Positions 43,313 through 53,279 of a stretch of DNA of 60,854 nucleotides are shown here, piece by piece (positions within the stretch are counted from its first letter, which is position 1; each line of letters begins with the position of its first letter). A program made the position numbers and the translations under genes. The notes under the pieces are model-generated. The model was not told the origin of the DNA. It ran no database searches and worked only from the letters and a program-made list of their open reading frames with translations. This DNA comes from Bolinopsis microptera. Its lineage: Eukaryota > Ctenophora > Tentaculata > Lobata > Bolinopsidae. The stretch is taken from the NCBI RefSeq assembly GCF_026151205.1, contig NW_026971787.1, positions 1-60,854 of the forward strand. The letters run 5' to 3'.

Positions 43313-43659
43313 ACATTTCAGAAGTAAGCTTAGTCAGGACTACATTTCAGAAGTGAGCTTAGTCAGGACTATATTTCAGAAGTAGGCTTAGTCAGGACTA
43401 CATTTCAGAAGTGAGCTTAGTCAGGGCTACATTTCAGAAGTGAGCTTAGTCAGGGCTACATTTCAGAAGTAAGCTTAGTCAGAGCTACATTTCAGAAGTG
43501 AGCTTAGTCAGGGCTACATTTCAGAAGTGAGCTTTGTCAGGACTACATTTCAGAAGTGAGCTTAGTCAGGGCTACATTCAGAAGTAAGCTTAGTCAGGAC
43601 TACATTTCAGAAGTAAGCTTAGTCAGGGCTACATTTCAGAAGTGAGCTTTGTCAGGGCT
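43313..43659 (-). repeat. 29-bp array seeded at a 3' splice site (part 2)
   Basis: Continuation of the same array to the right of LINE copy B, about 12 units, resuming in the phase at which part 1 stopped. It ends in GGGCTAACTGAGTG, and ordinary intron sequence follows. Confidence 0.95.
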
Positions 43660-44341
43660 AACTGAGTGCGGGATTATTTTGGATGGATCCAAAAGATGCT
43701 TCAAGAAAAGAGGAAGAAACCAAATAGCAGGATATTTTCTCTGCACACCAGATAATATAAACCCATTAGTTTCCTTCATTAGTTTGCTACTGATCAGGGT
43801 AAAGTTATTTTGGTAATATTGAGTACTGTGAGTGCTGCATGTTACACGCTGAACCTACTTCTCCTCAACAGTAAAGCCTGCTCCAGCTATTATTATATAA
43901 TAGTGTTAAAGTGTGGACATAGGGGTGGGCACGAAAATGCAAATTTTCCAAAATTTTAAACGGCCCTGTTTTTTGGGTGAAATGAAAATATAACTTGGTT
44001 TTGGGATCAAAAAGGCCCATTTAAAAAATATCCTGCCCCGTTTTCAGGGAGGTGTATTTTCCGGTGGCTCCTGATACAAGGAGATTATTAAAGAAACAGG
44101 GAGGTGTACTTTCCAGTGGCGCCGGGGATCCAATATCAAGATATATAACAGGCTTTTAGAGGCAAGGGTGGAGGGGCCGGGGGACAGTTTGATTATAGGG
44201 TGTAGACTGTAGAAGGGTAACAGATACCAGGTGAAGTGATCCTGTAATTAGGGTAATTAGGGGGACTGTACCAAGATCTGGGAAGTTGAGCATTATTAAC
44301 TATTTGTACAGCTTAGACGTAAGATAGCATGTATCTCCCCC

Positions 44342-44372
<31 letters not shown>

Positions 44373-45280
44373 ACCCGGGCCCCTTAATAAGACGCGGGTA
44401 TTTGAAAGTTAGAAGCCTAGTGACCACCAGTGCCCAGTTTAACAAATCAGGTCCCGTAAGTTATAAGTATCTCCCAGAGACTGGCTACCAGGCTACCAGG
44501 GGGTGGTACCGGCGGCGTGCGGCGGACAAGCCTGCTGGCTACAAGATATTAGGGGATATACTGAGTATTTGGGGAGCGTGTAATTTAACAATTTAACCAG
44601 GGTCCTTGTCTCATTGGGACTGCAGTTTAAACTTGTGTATTTCATTGATTAACTACCCGGCATGTCTTGTTTTACCCTGGCAGATCATTTAGCTTAAGAT
44701 AAGAGGGGACACAAAGTTTAGAGGGGACACAAAGTTTAGAGGGGTGATTGGTGATGGAAGATAACATTCCCTCCTACTCCCCTTGATGTATTTCAATGTT
44801 GCTAATTTGTTAATGTTATCTGGAATGAGCAGGCTGAATCTCGTGTGTTGCCCGCTGTGATAATGTGCTGATTAATAAAAGAGAAAAAAGTTGACCCCCC
44901 CCCCCACCAGAAGAAGAAAGAGTGCGTAATTAACACGCTTTTAGAGGAGATGTGAAAGTAATACCAGTCACCAGATACCTGATCCCCCCGCAGATAGTCA
45001 TGATAGTCACACGATTACAATATCGTCGCTCCACTGGTTTACACATCTAATTGTATCTAACACAAAGGAGTTCATATCAGCTTATTGCTAAGCAGGAGTC
45101 AATATTCTTCATGCAACTTAGAAAATTCTGTTGCTTTTGGCATGTTTTTAGGAAGAACAGACTGTATTATAAAGGAGTTCAGATTGTATTGACATGTCAC
45201 AACAGCGGCTCTTTTATAACACACTAAAAACTATGAAAGTTACACAATTGTTATTGTAATTAAGAGTAAATAAAGGACCA
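43660..45280. other. intron, no recognisable gene
   Basis: It contains a duplicated CAGGGAGGTGTA-TTTCC block (44045-44135), a long C-run (44338-44372) and a duplicated GAGGGGACACAAAGTTTA (44703-44740). A frame at 44402-44596 shows no motif or splice site. Confidence 0.5.
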
Positions 45281-45380
45281 GTAAGTACCAGGGGGATGGG
45301 GAGAGGGGAGGGGAGGGGGAGGGGGAGGAGGAGGGAGGGGGGAGGGAGGAGGGGGGATGGGGAGGGATTGAGGAATGTAC

Positions 45381-45433
45381 CTGTTGAGATTTGCTTGTTG
45401 GATGCTCCTCTATACCATACAGTTTTACTCCTC
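45381..45433 (-). CDS. NAV-like: navigator-like gene, CH domain exon 2
   Basis: This is a 53-bp exon with acceptor TATGTTTCAG and donor CAACAG|GTACAT. It completes the split Gly codon from the previous exon, reads GVKLYGIEEHPTSKSQQ and ends in phase 0. It corresponds to the loop of the NAV CH domain between the II..V helix and the CL.FLA helix, which also ends in a Ser-Gln pair before the next helix. The donor is weaker (GTACAT) than others in the gene. A G/A-rich low-complexity run (45290-45370) starts only a few bases downstream of it. Confidence 0.8.
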
Positions 45434-45918
45434 CTGAAACATAAACACAATAAATCATTATTATATATATATCAAAATGTAAACAAAGATACAAGATAAG
45501 TACCTTACTATACCTTAGTAACTATAGCAACTATCTAGTAACTATAGCAACTAACAGACTTTACTTGTAAGATTACACCACATACAGTATACTAGACGTA
45601 TCTGATTCTCTGTTTTACTGAGTAGTGACAACAGAATAGGGGCCCCCTATAATATAGGTCATTACAGTTTACATACAGTCTCCAGTGCACTGTATGTGTG
45701 AACACAGCAGCAATACACACACACAAACAGACAGTAGATACATAGATACAATATACTAGTATACACACATACCAACATACAAACAAAATATAATATACAA
45801 ACACACTAACATACACACACAAACAAACATCGTGTACATTTGATTTATAAAGATGATTGCATGATAAGTTTTCAGGATGATGTAGTATTAGTAACAGTTT
45901 GATTGAGGAATTACTTAC

Positions 45919-46063
45919 CAACTAGTTCGATGATAACAGCGAATATAACTCCAGATTTGAAATCATTTGTCACAGAGATTACTCGAGTTGAATACGATTT
46001 GTTTGCAAGCCACTCATTTACCCAATCAGTATACTCCTGGAAATAGGTATCGTCATGGCAAAC
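45919..46063 (-). CDS. NAV-like: navigator-like gene, CH domain exon 1
   Basis: This 145-bp exon has acceptor ACTATACTAG and donor TTG|GTAAGT. It is 48 codons plus one base, phase 0 to phase 1. It encodes the start of a calponin-homology domain: a YTDWVNEWL helix followed by FKSGVIFAVIIELV. From memory, NAV2/NAV3 have YTDW..N..LA and then DGVLLAQIIQVV at the same places. CH domains of this type bind actin or microtubule-associated partners in the cytoplasm, and navigators steer cell and axon migration. The sequence is divergent, so another single-CH cytoskeletal protein is possible. The exon itself is well supported by both splice sites and by frame. Confidence 0.85.
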
Positions 46064-46386
46064 CTAGTATAGTGTGACAAATAGAAGGTGATGCATTGAA
46101 TTTGAACATTGATATTTCTGGAATTTAAAAATATGTTCATTTTTGTATTAAAAAATTTCCTTTGTAATATTTATGAGACACTTTTTTTGCACTATTTTAC
46201 CAATAGAGCTCAACTGTATGGTTGGGACAGAAATCAAAGTGAAATCATTAATTATTGGGCAGAGGTAGTAATCAGAAGACATAACTATAAGACGAAGGAA
46301 CGGCTTGCCATGTGGCTTGCCATGTGACTTGCCATGTGACTTGCCGCGTGATTTAAAGTTTTGTAACAAGATTTAGTGTCACTTAC

Positions 46387-46454
46387 CCGCTGTTGATTCT
46401 CTGATGCAATATTTCTTTTGCGACGAAATGACAGACTGTTCATACCATCAGTAC
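46387..46454 (-). CDS. NAV-like: navigator-like gene, exon upstream of the CH domain
   Basis: This is a 68-bp exon on the minus strand. It lies between an acceptor ending ATACTAG and a donor CGG|GTAAGT. Entered in phase 1, it reads 22 codons (TDGMNSLSF, then a basic RRKR cluster, ending ENQQR) and leaves in phase 0. That is the phase in which the next exon (46063-45919) opens. It has no recognisable domain, matching the poorly conserved linker ahead of the CH domain in NAV2/NAV3. The 5' exon(s) and promoter of the gene were not found. The 609-residue ORF at 46865-48694 lies just upstream, so the first exon may be beyond it. Confidence 0.6.
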
Positions 46455-46864
46455 CTAGTATTATCCTACTATTTGGGAGAGCACAAATGAGTTACAAGAA
46501 TATAGAATAAAGAATTCTAAGAGAAAAGTTGCAAGAAGTCTTGATAATATACCCTAGCAACATTAATGAATAACCAGGAATGTTCATGCAGTTATTCTTT
46601 GAAATTGACAATTCATATAAATTTGATAGCTGCATCGGCAAACTTATTAAATACGTTTTGGGAAGGGTGCATAATAGTCCTTATAAAAAATACCATCATT
46701 TGAGCAGGTAAAGTGCATGATGTGCTTTAATTAAAGATGATGAATGATGAACAAATAAAAACCAGTTCTGTGTTACAAGTTTCACTTACTGCAGAAAGAT
46801 TAAAACGTTGAAATCGAATAGAATTTAAAATAAAACATGGCACATAAAAAAGGTTAATCAGAAA

Positions 46865-48694
46865 TCAATTGTCTTGCGTAGTCTTAACTGCCCTCAAACT
46901 TTTTCTGTTCCATGCACGTTTTGCTTTTCTGTACTTTTTTTTTCGGTGTAATTGACAGTCATTTTCTAAGGAGCGTTTTGAACTTTGTGTAGAGTGCCCA
47001 TCATCGCTTGACGAATTCATCCTCTCGGCCATGTCACTTAGTCTTGCACTTTGTCTTCGAATTTCAGCACTTTCAACCAATTCACGCTGAAACACTTCAC
47101 TTTTAATCACTTCTTTTTGAACTTCAGTACTTTCGATCACCGTACTTTCAACTAGTACAGAAAATTCAATCACAGCATTCTTAACCTCAGCAGTATCTAC
47201 CACAGCACTTTCAACCTCAGCAGTATCAACCACAGCACCTTCAACCTCAGCACTTTCAACCTCAGCAGTATCTACCACAGCACTTTCAACCTCAGCAGTG
47301 TCAACCACAGCACTTTCAGCCTCAGCAGTATCAACCACAGCAGTATCAACCACAGCACTTTCAACCTCAGCAGTATCAACCACAGCACTTTCAACCTCAA
47401 CACTTTCAACCTCAGCAGTATCAACCACAGCAGTACAAACAACAGCAGTATCAACCTCAGCAGTACAAACAACAGCAGTATCAACCTCAGCAGTATCAAC
47501 CACAGCACTTTCAACCTCAGCAGTATCAACCACAGCAGTACAAAAAACATCAGTATCAACCTCAGCAGTATCAACCACAGCACTTTCAACCTCAACACTT
47601 TCAACCACATCACTTTCGACCTCAACACTTTCCTGTTGAATTGGTGCAGTATCCGAGACTTCCTGAGAATTTTCAGTAACCAAATTTATTTCATTGTTGC
47701 TCAGCCAATTATCAGCTTCCTTTAAAAACTCATAATCAGAATCAAAAGAATTGTGATGACTGCTTGCTAATAAGGCTGACAACTTTATTAACTTTGGTGC
47801 TTTTGCTGGCTGCTCATGATCATCTTGTCTTGGTATAACATAGTTGTCTGTTTTCACAGGGAAAATTGTTTCTGTAACTGCATAATTTTCTGTTTTTTTA
47901 GTTATAATAGTTTTATTCACTAAGGCAGAACTTTCAGCATTCATTGCAACATTACTTTCACTGACTGAAGAAGCATTTTCTGCATTCAACGTGATTGCAT
48001 TACTATTGGGTAGAGCAGGATTCTCAGCATTGGTTGGTAGAATTTCACTATTCAAAGAATCTTCCTTGGATTCATTTTGATGATTTTGGTTAAACACTTC
48101 TTTGATCTGGAGCTGAATGGAATGTTTATCATTGTTTTTGATAGTAGTAGTCTCAGTGCTTTTTGCTAACCCTACACAAGAATTGACATCAACTGAATTA
48201 TCTCTGTTACCTGGAATCACACATTCATCTGTGTTGTCACTTATATCCTCAATTACAGTAAGGGGGTTGTTTGTGATGTCCGATAAGTACACTTCAGGGG
48301 TACCAGCATTATGATTAGAATGTTTTAAAGCCAGCAAACTGTCACAATTAACTGTTTCACTGAAAGGCATCTGACAGTCAGTTTGTACTGTCGCAGAACT
48401 GCTGCTTTCAGATCTGCTGACAAATAGTAGATAATCCCATGGGCAATGCTGAGGCATTCTCTTATAATTATTCTTCAGAAGTATAGTCACATTCAATAGT
48501 ATATCATTAATGAATACCTTGTACTCATTCAAAACTCTGCATGTAAAAAATTCTTTAAGGAAAGCTTCTGTTATCCTGTCGATATCTGACGATGACGAAG
48601 TGTCAAGCGTATCATTGAAGTGGATGCAACAATGAAAACATGTGTCTCCAATGTTAAATATTCTGTTAAATGATTGATATTCTGGATCCTCCAT
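46865..48694 (-). CDS. 609-residue repeat protein of unknown family
   Basis: A single long frame runs from ATGGAGGATCC to TAA. The N-terminal 140 residues look folded (SFNRIFNIGDTCFHCCIHF, ITEAFLKEFF, YKVFINDILLNVTILL, HCPWDYLLFV) with three nearby Cys. The middle is Ser/Asn/Glu-rich. Residues about 345-530 are repeats of VESAVVDTAEV type, coded by 15- and 30-bp units. The C-terminus is basic (HRKKKYRKAKRAWNRK). I do not recognise the family; it may be a host gene or a mobile-element protein, since part of it is duplicated nearby. No introns are needed. It lies upstream of the navigator-like gene on the same strand. Confidence 0.7.
   Translation of the reverse strand: MEDPEYQSFNRIFNIGDTCFHCCIHFNDTLDTSSSSDIDRITEAFLKEFFTCRVLNEYKVFINDILLNVTILLKNNYKRMPQHCPWDYLLFVSRSESSSSATVQTDCQMPFSETVNCDSLLALKHSNHNAGTPEVYLSDITNNPLTVIEDISDNTDECVIPGNRDNSVDVNSCVGLAKSTETTTIKNNDKHSIQLQIKEVFNQNHQNESKEDSLNSEILPTNAENPALPNSNAITLNAENASSVSESNVAMNAESSALVNKTIITKKTENYAVTETIFPVKTDNYVIPRQDDHEQPAKAPKLIKLSALLASSHHNSFDSDYEFLKEADNWLSNNEINLVTENSQEVSDTAPIQQESVEVESDVVESVEVESAVVDTAEVDTDVFCTAVVDTAEVESAVVDTAEVDTAVVCTAEVDTAVVCTAVVDTAEVESVEVESAVVDTAEVESAVVDTAVVDTAEAESAVVDTAEVESAVVDTAEVESAEVEGAVVDTAEVESAVVDTAEVKNAVIEFSVLVESTVIESTEVQKEVIKSEVFQRELVESAEIRRQSARLSDMAERMNSSSDDGHSTQSSKRSLENDCQLHRKKKYRKAKRAWNRKSLRAVKTTQDN
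47105..47640. repeat. coding tandem repeat, 15/30-bp units
   Basis: Units of CAGTATCAACCACAG and CACTTTCAACCTCAG alternate inside the 609-residue ORF. The plus strand (STTALSTSAV repeats) and a third frame are also open but have no other support. Confidence 0.9.
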
Positions 48695-48759
48695 TTAAGA
48701 GAATATCACACCATGGCCATACTGACTGAAAAATTTTAAAAGGTTATGATAATAATAAT

Positions 48760-49480
48760 TATAAAAATTTTTTAAACAGTATGCACCACACTGCTCCCTC
48801 CACTGCACTAAAAGTTATACAATAAATTCTACAATTCTAATTTTGTATCGTGATGGAGACCGGTGTCCATATAAAACATTTACTAGGTTGCCGTTTGGTG
48901 TGAGCAATAGCGAACAGCACGAACACTCCTTTGCCCCGTCAACCTATATCTAATCTATTTAAAGAGTGACAACCATACTACACATGATTGAATTAGGATT
49001 CCTTTAAATATCAAATTGATTTATTGTAAACTTGTTTACTCTGTAATAAATGGCATAAAATTGAATTTTTGTTTAACTGAATTTTTGTTTAACTGAGTAT
49101 GGGCAATTCTCATAAAAAGCGTCATTTACTCCCTCGAATTTTCAATCTCATATCATTTCATTTCAGTAAATAACAAAACGTTGATTCAAGCACCAATTGA
49201 TTGATAAACGTTTGAAATTTACTGTGTCATCACTTTTAACATGAATAACTTAAAAACTGATTATCAATTTAAATAATTAATAAAAAAACAGGCTTTTTTC
49301 AGAGGTGTCAGCACTTTGTCCTGTCCGTGACGCCTGATTCTATCCTATGTAGTACCGTTATTTATGGTCCAATTTCAATGGGACAAGAACTAAAATATTT
49401 CTCCTTGGCCAATTTATCTATGTGACAAATATGAATTAATTTGTACCTAAAATGTTGTTGCAATTAAATTAATTGTTGAG
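48760..49480. other. intergenic, no recognisable feature
   Basis: AT-rich sequence without exon-like frames. It contains a direct copy of AACTGAATTTTTGTTT (49060-49095). Confidence 0.4.
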
Positions 49481-49489
49481 AATAATCAA

Positions 49490-50340
49490 AGGTGTCGTCA
49501 CGTCCGTGACGTCCGTGACGCCTGAAAATGAGTCACGGACGTGACAATGTCTTATTCTGTCACGTCTGTGATGCATCACGGGCATGACTATGGCTTATTT
49601 TGTCGTGTCTGTGACACTTTTTTTAGAGTTTCTAATTGAATTCAAGCATTAGAACTTCCTTGATACCTCAATTAGAGTGTTCCAATTGATTCTATCAGGT
49701 ATACTAAAACCTCAATAATCATTTGGGAATACAAATTCAAAGATTCAGAACCCCTAAAGTGGCAAGTCACAAAGTGCTATGATAACACAATATCTATGGT
49801 ACAAAAGTGCAAAAAGCTTTTAAAGCGAGGAACAAAACATAGAAACATGGAATGTAACCGGATAGGAAATGGAATTATCACATCAATGTACAATGTAACA
49901 ACTATAACACTCATTTGTGGAATTTAGGAGGGAGGTGAATGGTGTTCAAGGTTGCCAAAATCGATTAAATTTTGTGTTCAAAGTTACCCAGTGCCGTTAA
50001 AAGTTACCCCAGGCTGTTCCAAGTTACCCCATGTTCCAAGTTACCCCATCCTACCCTACTGTGTACGTGAAAAGTATTTATCAGTATGTATCACATACAT
50101 AAATTACATACAGTTTTTAGATTTCAGCTACTCTAAAAGTGCATACAGACGGGACAAAATAAGAATTGTCCTGTCCGTGATGCATTACGGACGTGACTAT
50201 TCTTATTCTGTCCTGTCCGTGACAAGTCACGGACGTGACTATTCTTATTTTGTCCGTGACCAGTCACGGACGTGACTATTCTTATTTTGTCCTGTCCGTA
50301 ACCCGTCACGGACGTGACAAAAACGTCACGGACGGACACC
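49490..50340. repeat. cluster of GTCACGGACGTGAC palindromes
   Basis: More than ten copies of TCACGGACGTGAC or close relatives, in two groups (49495-49620 and 50140-50335). The second group is a roughly 40-bp tandem unit with TATTCTTATTTTGTCC. The core TGACGTCC/GACGTGAC resembles a CRE-type bZIP site. Frames through it are not taken as genes. Confidence 0.7.
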
Positions 50341-50574
50341 CAATTTAAACACTGATTGGTCAATTTAGCAGCTAAAAAGTCTGCAAACTGCTGACACTAC
50401 AATGGTGTCCAATTGAGATCTTTATAAGCTAACGCATGATATAACTTTTATAGAAATTGGAGGAAAAAATTTCTATTAGTGATTTGTGACGCTTTTTATG
50501 AGAATTGCCCGTATACACATAATGTAACAATGACCCTATATAAAAACAACCCTTCAAAAACTCAATATTTTCCC

Positions 50575-51005
50575 TATAGTGCCCAAGTGCCGTAAGCACA
50601 AAAGAGTCAAGGACATGGCATGGGTATATTCAGCAATCAAACTTTTTACAGTAATTGCACTTCTGCAATGGCCTTGTATTCTCGACCACCGGAGGTATGG
50701 GCCCACAGGCTACCATGTTCCTTAAACGAGTGGCAACACTTCTGGCAGCCAAGACCAGCCAGGACAAAAGCCTCATCATGGCAAATCTTAGACGTCGTTT
50801 GCGATTTGAGCTACTCAAAACAGTTTTGATTGCAGTGAGAGGACACAGAGGACGGTATTATGAGAAAGCAATACCCGTTAACGAACTGGACCTAAATCTT
50901 GCACACACCACCAGCGATGAAGACAGGGGTGATGATGTTGATGATGAAGATGAGGAAGTTGATGATGAGGTTGAGAATGTAGAGGAAGAGGTTTCAGAAG
51001 AGTGA
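50575..51005 (+). pseudogene. fragment of a mobile-element ORF (GGMG / RLRF motif)
   Basis: After a good acceptor (TTTTCCCTATAG) one frame reads PKCRKHKRVKDMAWVYS and then drifts. The next frame gives HFCNGLVFSTTGGMGPQAT, FLKRVATLLAAKTSQDKS and LRRRLRFELLKTVLIAVRG, then an acidic tail (DEDEEVDDEVENVEEE) to TGA. From memory, the GGMG-x-A-x-F-KRLA...RLRF-LL...RG pattern is the C-terminus of uncharacterised mobile-element proteins common in marine invertebrates. A frame change splits it. Confidence 0.45.
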
Positions 51006-51124
51006 GCTGAAAAGAAGACAAGATTCTATTCTAATTTACTGATTATTATATTTATTGAAATAAACATATAATATCCATTACTCCAGGAGTGATGACAGGA
51101 TATATTAAAAAAAAGTAATTGCAC

Positions 51125-51265
51125 TTCTTACTGCTGCTAACTGCTGCTATCGCCCGCTCGCGCCATTTTCAGCAGTTAGCAGCAGTTAGCAGCAGTCAGC
51201 AGCAGTCAGCAGTAGTCAGCAGCAGTTAGCAGCAGTTAGCAGCAGTAAGCAGCAGTTTCTTGGCA
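51125..51265. repeat. AGCAGTTAGC repeats with an inverted start
   Basis: CTTACTGCTGCTAACTGCTG at the left is the complement of the array AGCAGTTAGCAGCAGTTAGC that follows, across a short CpG-rich loop (ATCGCCCGCTCGCGCC). It can form one long hairpin. Confidence 0.75.
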
Positions 51266-51528
51266 CTTTAGTATCCGTGTGGCTAGGAACCTACAATATT
51301 TTGCTGAAAAACTATGTTTATGCTGAAAACCGAAGTGATACATAATCTGTATTGTCTTTTCTGGGAATTTCTTTTATATAAATGTCGCCATAATTTGGTC
51401 ATGGTATGGAATGTATCAAAGAACTTATAAGAACATTATCCATATGCTTTCACGAACAAGGTTACATGCAAGCACAAGGGCTCTGGATAGAGCAAACAAG
51501 AACGTACAAATTTCTTCGGAATGACCAT

Positions 51529-51985
51529 TGCTATGATTAGAATGTTTTAAAGCCAGCAAGCTGTCACAATTAACTGACTGTGTCTCACTGAAAGGCATCT
51601 GACAGTCAGTTTGTACTGTCGCAGAAATGCTGCTTTCAGATCTGCTGACAAATAGTAGATAATCCCATGGGCAATGCTGAGGCATTCTCTTATAATTATT
51701 ATTCTAAAGTATAGTCACATTTAATAGTATATCATTAATGAATACCTTGTACTCATTCAAAACTCTGAATGTAAAAAATTCTTTAAGGAAAGCTTCTGTT
51801 ATCCTGAAAAAAAAAATATCTGATGATGACGAAGTGTCAAGTGTATCATTGAAGTGGATGCAACAATGAAAACATGTGTCTCCAATGTTAAATATTCTGT
51901 TAAATGATTGATATTCTGGATCCTTCATTTAAGAGAATATCACACGACACACTATGGCCATACTGACTGAAAAATTTTAAAATGT
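51529..51985 (-). pseudogene. truncated, frameshifted copy of the 609-residue gene
   Basis: Matches 48309-48760 (N-terminal part and about 80 bp upstream) with few changes: EYQSFNRIFNIGDTCFHCC, KEFFTFRVLNEYKVF, MPQHCPWDYLLFVSRSES. An inserted A-run (TTTTTTTTT on the gene strand at about 51806) and a small deletion before MPQHC change the reading. The similarity stops sharply at both ends, so this is a segmental copy, not a whole gene. Confidence 0.85.
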
Positions 51986-52261
51986 TATGATATACGCGAC
52001 CACCACCCTGATTCGCAAATCCCCGGTCACGCGATCACACTCGCAACGTGTTGAACGCTGAATAGGACATCCGGCGACGTCACCAGAGCTCAAGCCCCCC
52101 GACCAGGCCCTACACGGAACAATACAGTGCATCACGTGCAATTGGATCCAATCAAGATGAGCCGCGCAACCATCGCAGCATCTCGATCCGGCATCACCCC
52201 CCGAACCCCAGCAGGCAGCTAGGCCAGAGGCCCACAAAATAGAAGGATTCCCTGTTGACGA

Positions 52262-52555
52262 AAATCGAAGCGAAAATCATGCAACCCCACGCTTCCGAGG
52301 ACGCCGAACACGACAAAACTGGCCATAATCATCACACTCAAGGGCAAACTGCTCCAAAATGCACTCAAATGTCATAGATGCCATTACAAGCCAAGCGCCG
52401 AGCGGCCCATTAATTACTGAATATACCCATGCAATGTCCTTGACTCTTTTGTGCTTACGGCACTTACGGTCGCGTGATGGGATTGGCGGTCGGGTGACTT
52501 CGGTTGTCCCTTGTGTGGCACGGGTGGCTGCGGCTGATCGGCTCTTGATTGGGCT
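52262..52555 (-). pseudogene. orphan minus-strand frame sharing a motif with 50.6 kb
   Basis: The frame is open from inside the TTAGGG tract. It is Pro/Ser/Arg/Ala-rich, then DRKCRKHKRVKDIAWVYSV and a short tail ending KRGVA, stop at 52264. The 50 bases around KCRKHKRVKD are the inverted copy of 50586-50635 with one mismatch. Probably two pieces of the same mobile-element ORF. No start codon or splice site is assigned. Confidence 0.35.
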
Positions 52556-52592
52556 AGGGTTAGGGTTAGGGTTAGGGTTAGGGTTAGGGTAG
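52555..52592 (+). repeat. interstitial telomeric tract 1
   Basis: About six TTAGGG units, G-strand to the right, without errors. Unrelated sequence lies on both sides. Confidence 0.95.
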
Positions 52593-53195
52593 GTAGTGCG
52601 CCATCGACATTGAGCCGCGCGTGCCGACTGTAGGATGGTTTTTTAGCGCTTATTTCGGCCAGCACAATTTTCTTCAAAGAAATAGATATTAAGTATTCTT
52701 TCCGACCTCCGATTGCAACAAAAATTGGTAAGATTACTCATAGACTTACAAGGAAAGTGTCCGAAAAGTTTAAAGCATATCCAACCATCAAACATTATGT
52801 TACAGCTAAAACCAGCGTATTTTGCCCCATTTTGATCACTATATCAACTCCGATATCCACCAAATTTTTCGGACAGTTGTGAAAGCCCTATTGGAAGGTC
52901 GTTGCCAATTTTCAGAATGATCTCATTTAAGGAACTGAAGATATATCCAAATAATACGACAAAAATCAACGAATTTGGTCGAATTTGGTCAAATTTGGTC
53001 AAATTACGCGACTTTTACAACTAATTTTGCTCCAAAAGCCGCGCACCATCAAATATGGCACCTAGGCGAAACTCACTGATCTTTCCAAAAAGGTATGACA
53101 AATTTGGTATTGTGAAAATTCTCACAGTCTCTAGAAAACAATGGTACAAAAATTTGTAAAATCCGAGCAAGTTTATTTTTATGGTGCACCCCTAG
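52591..53195. mobile_element. 0.6-kb segment with short inverted ends inside telomeric repeat
   Basis: Left end AGGTAGTGCGCCAT and right end ATGGTGCACCCCTAG (complement CTAGGGGTGCACCAT) are imperfect inverted repeats directly next to TTAGGG tracts on both sides. The interior has no ORF. A repeated AATTTGGTC (52970-53005) is the only internal structure. Read as a non-autonomous element in a telomeric array. Confidence 0.45.
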
Positions 53196-53270
53196 TTAGG
53201 GTTAGGGTTAGGGTTAGGGTTAGGGTTAGGGTTAGGGTTAGGGTTAGGGTTAGGGTTAGGGTTAGGGTTA
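53196..53270 (+). repeat. interstitial telomeric tract 2
   Basis: About 12 perfect TTAGGG units in the same orientation as tracts 1 and 3, ending GGGTTA right at the inverted end of the 7.4-kb segment. Confidence 0.95.
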
Positions 53271-53279
53271 TAGTAGAGG

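Noticed and set aside
51977-52237. GC-rich stretch as rRNA or another RNA gene
   Set aside because: The composition differs from its surroundings, but no conserved rRNA, snRNA or SRP segment could be recognised.
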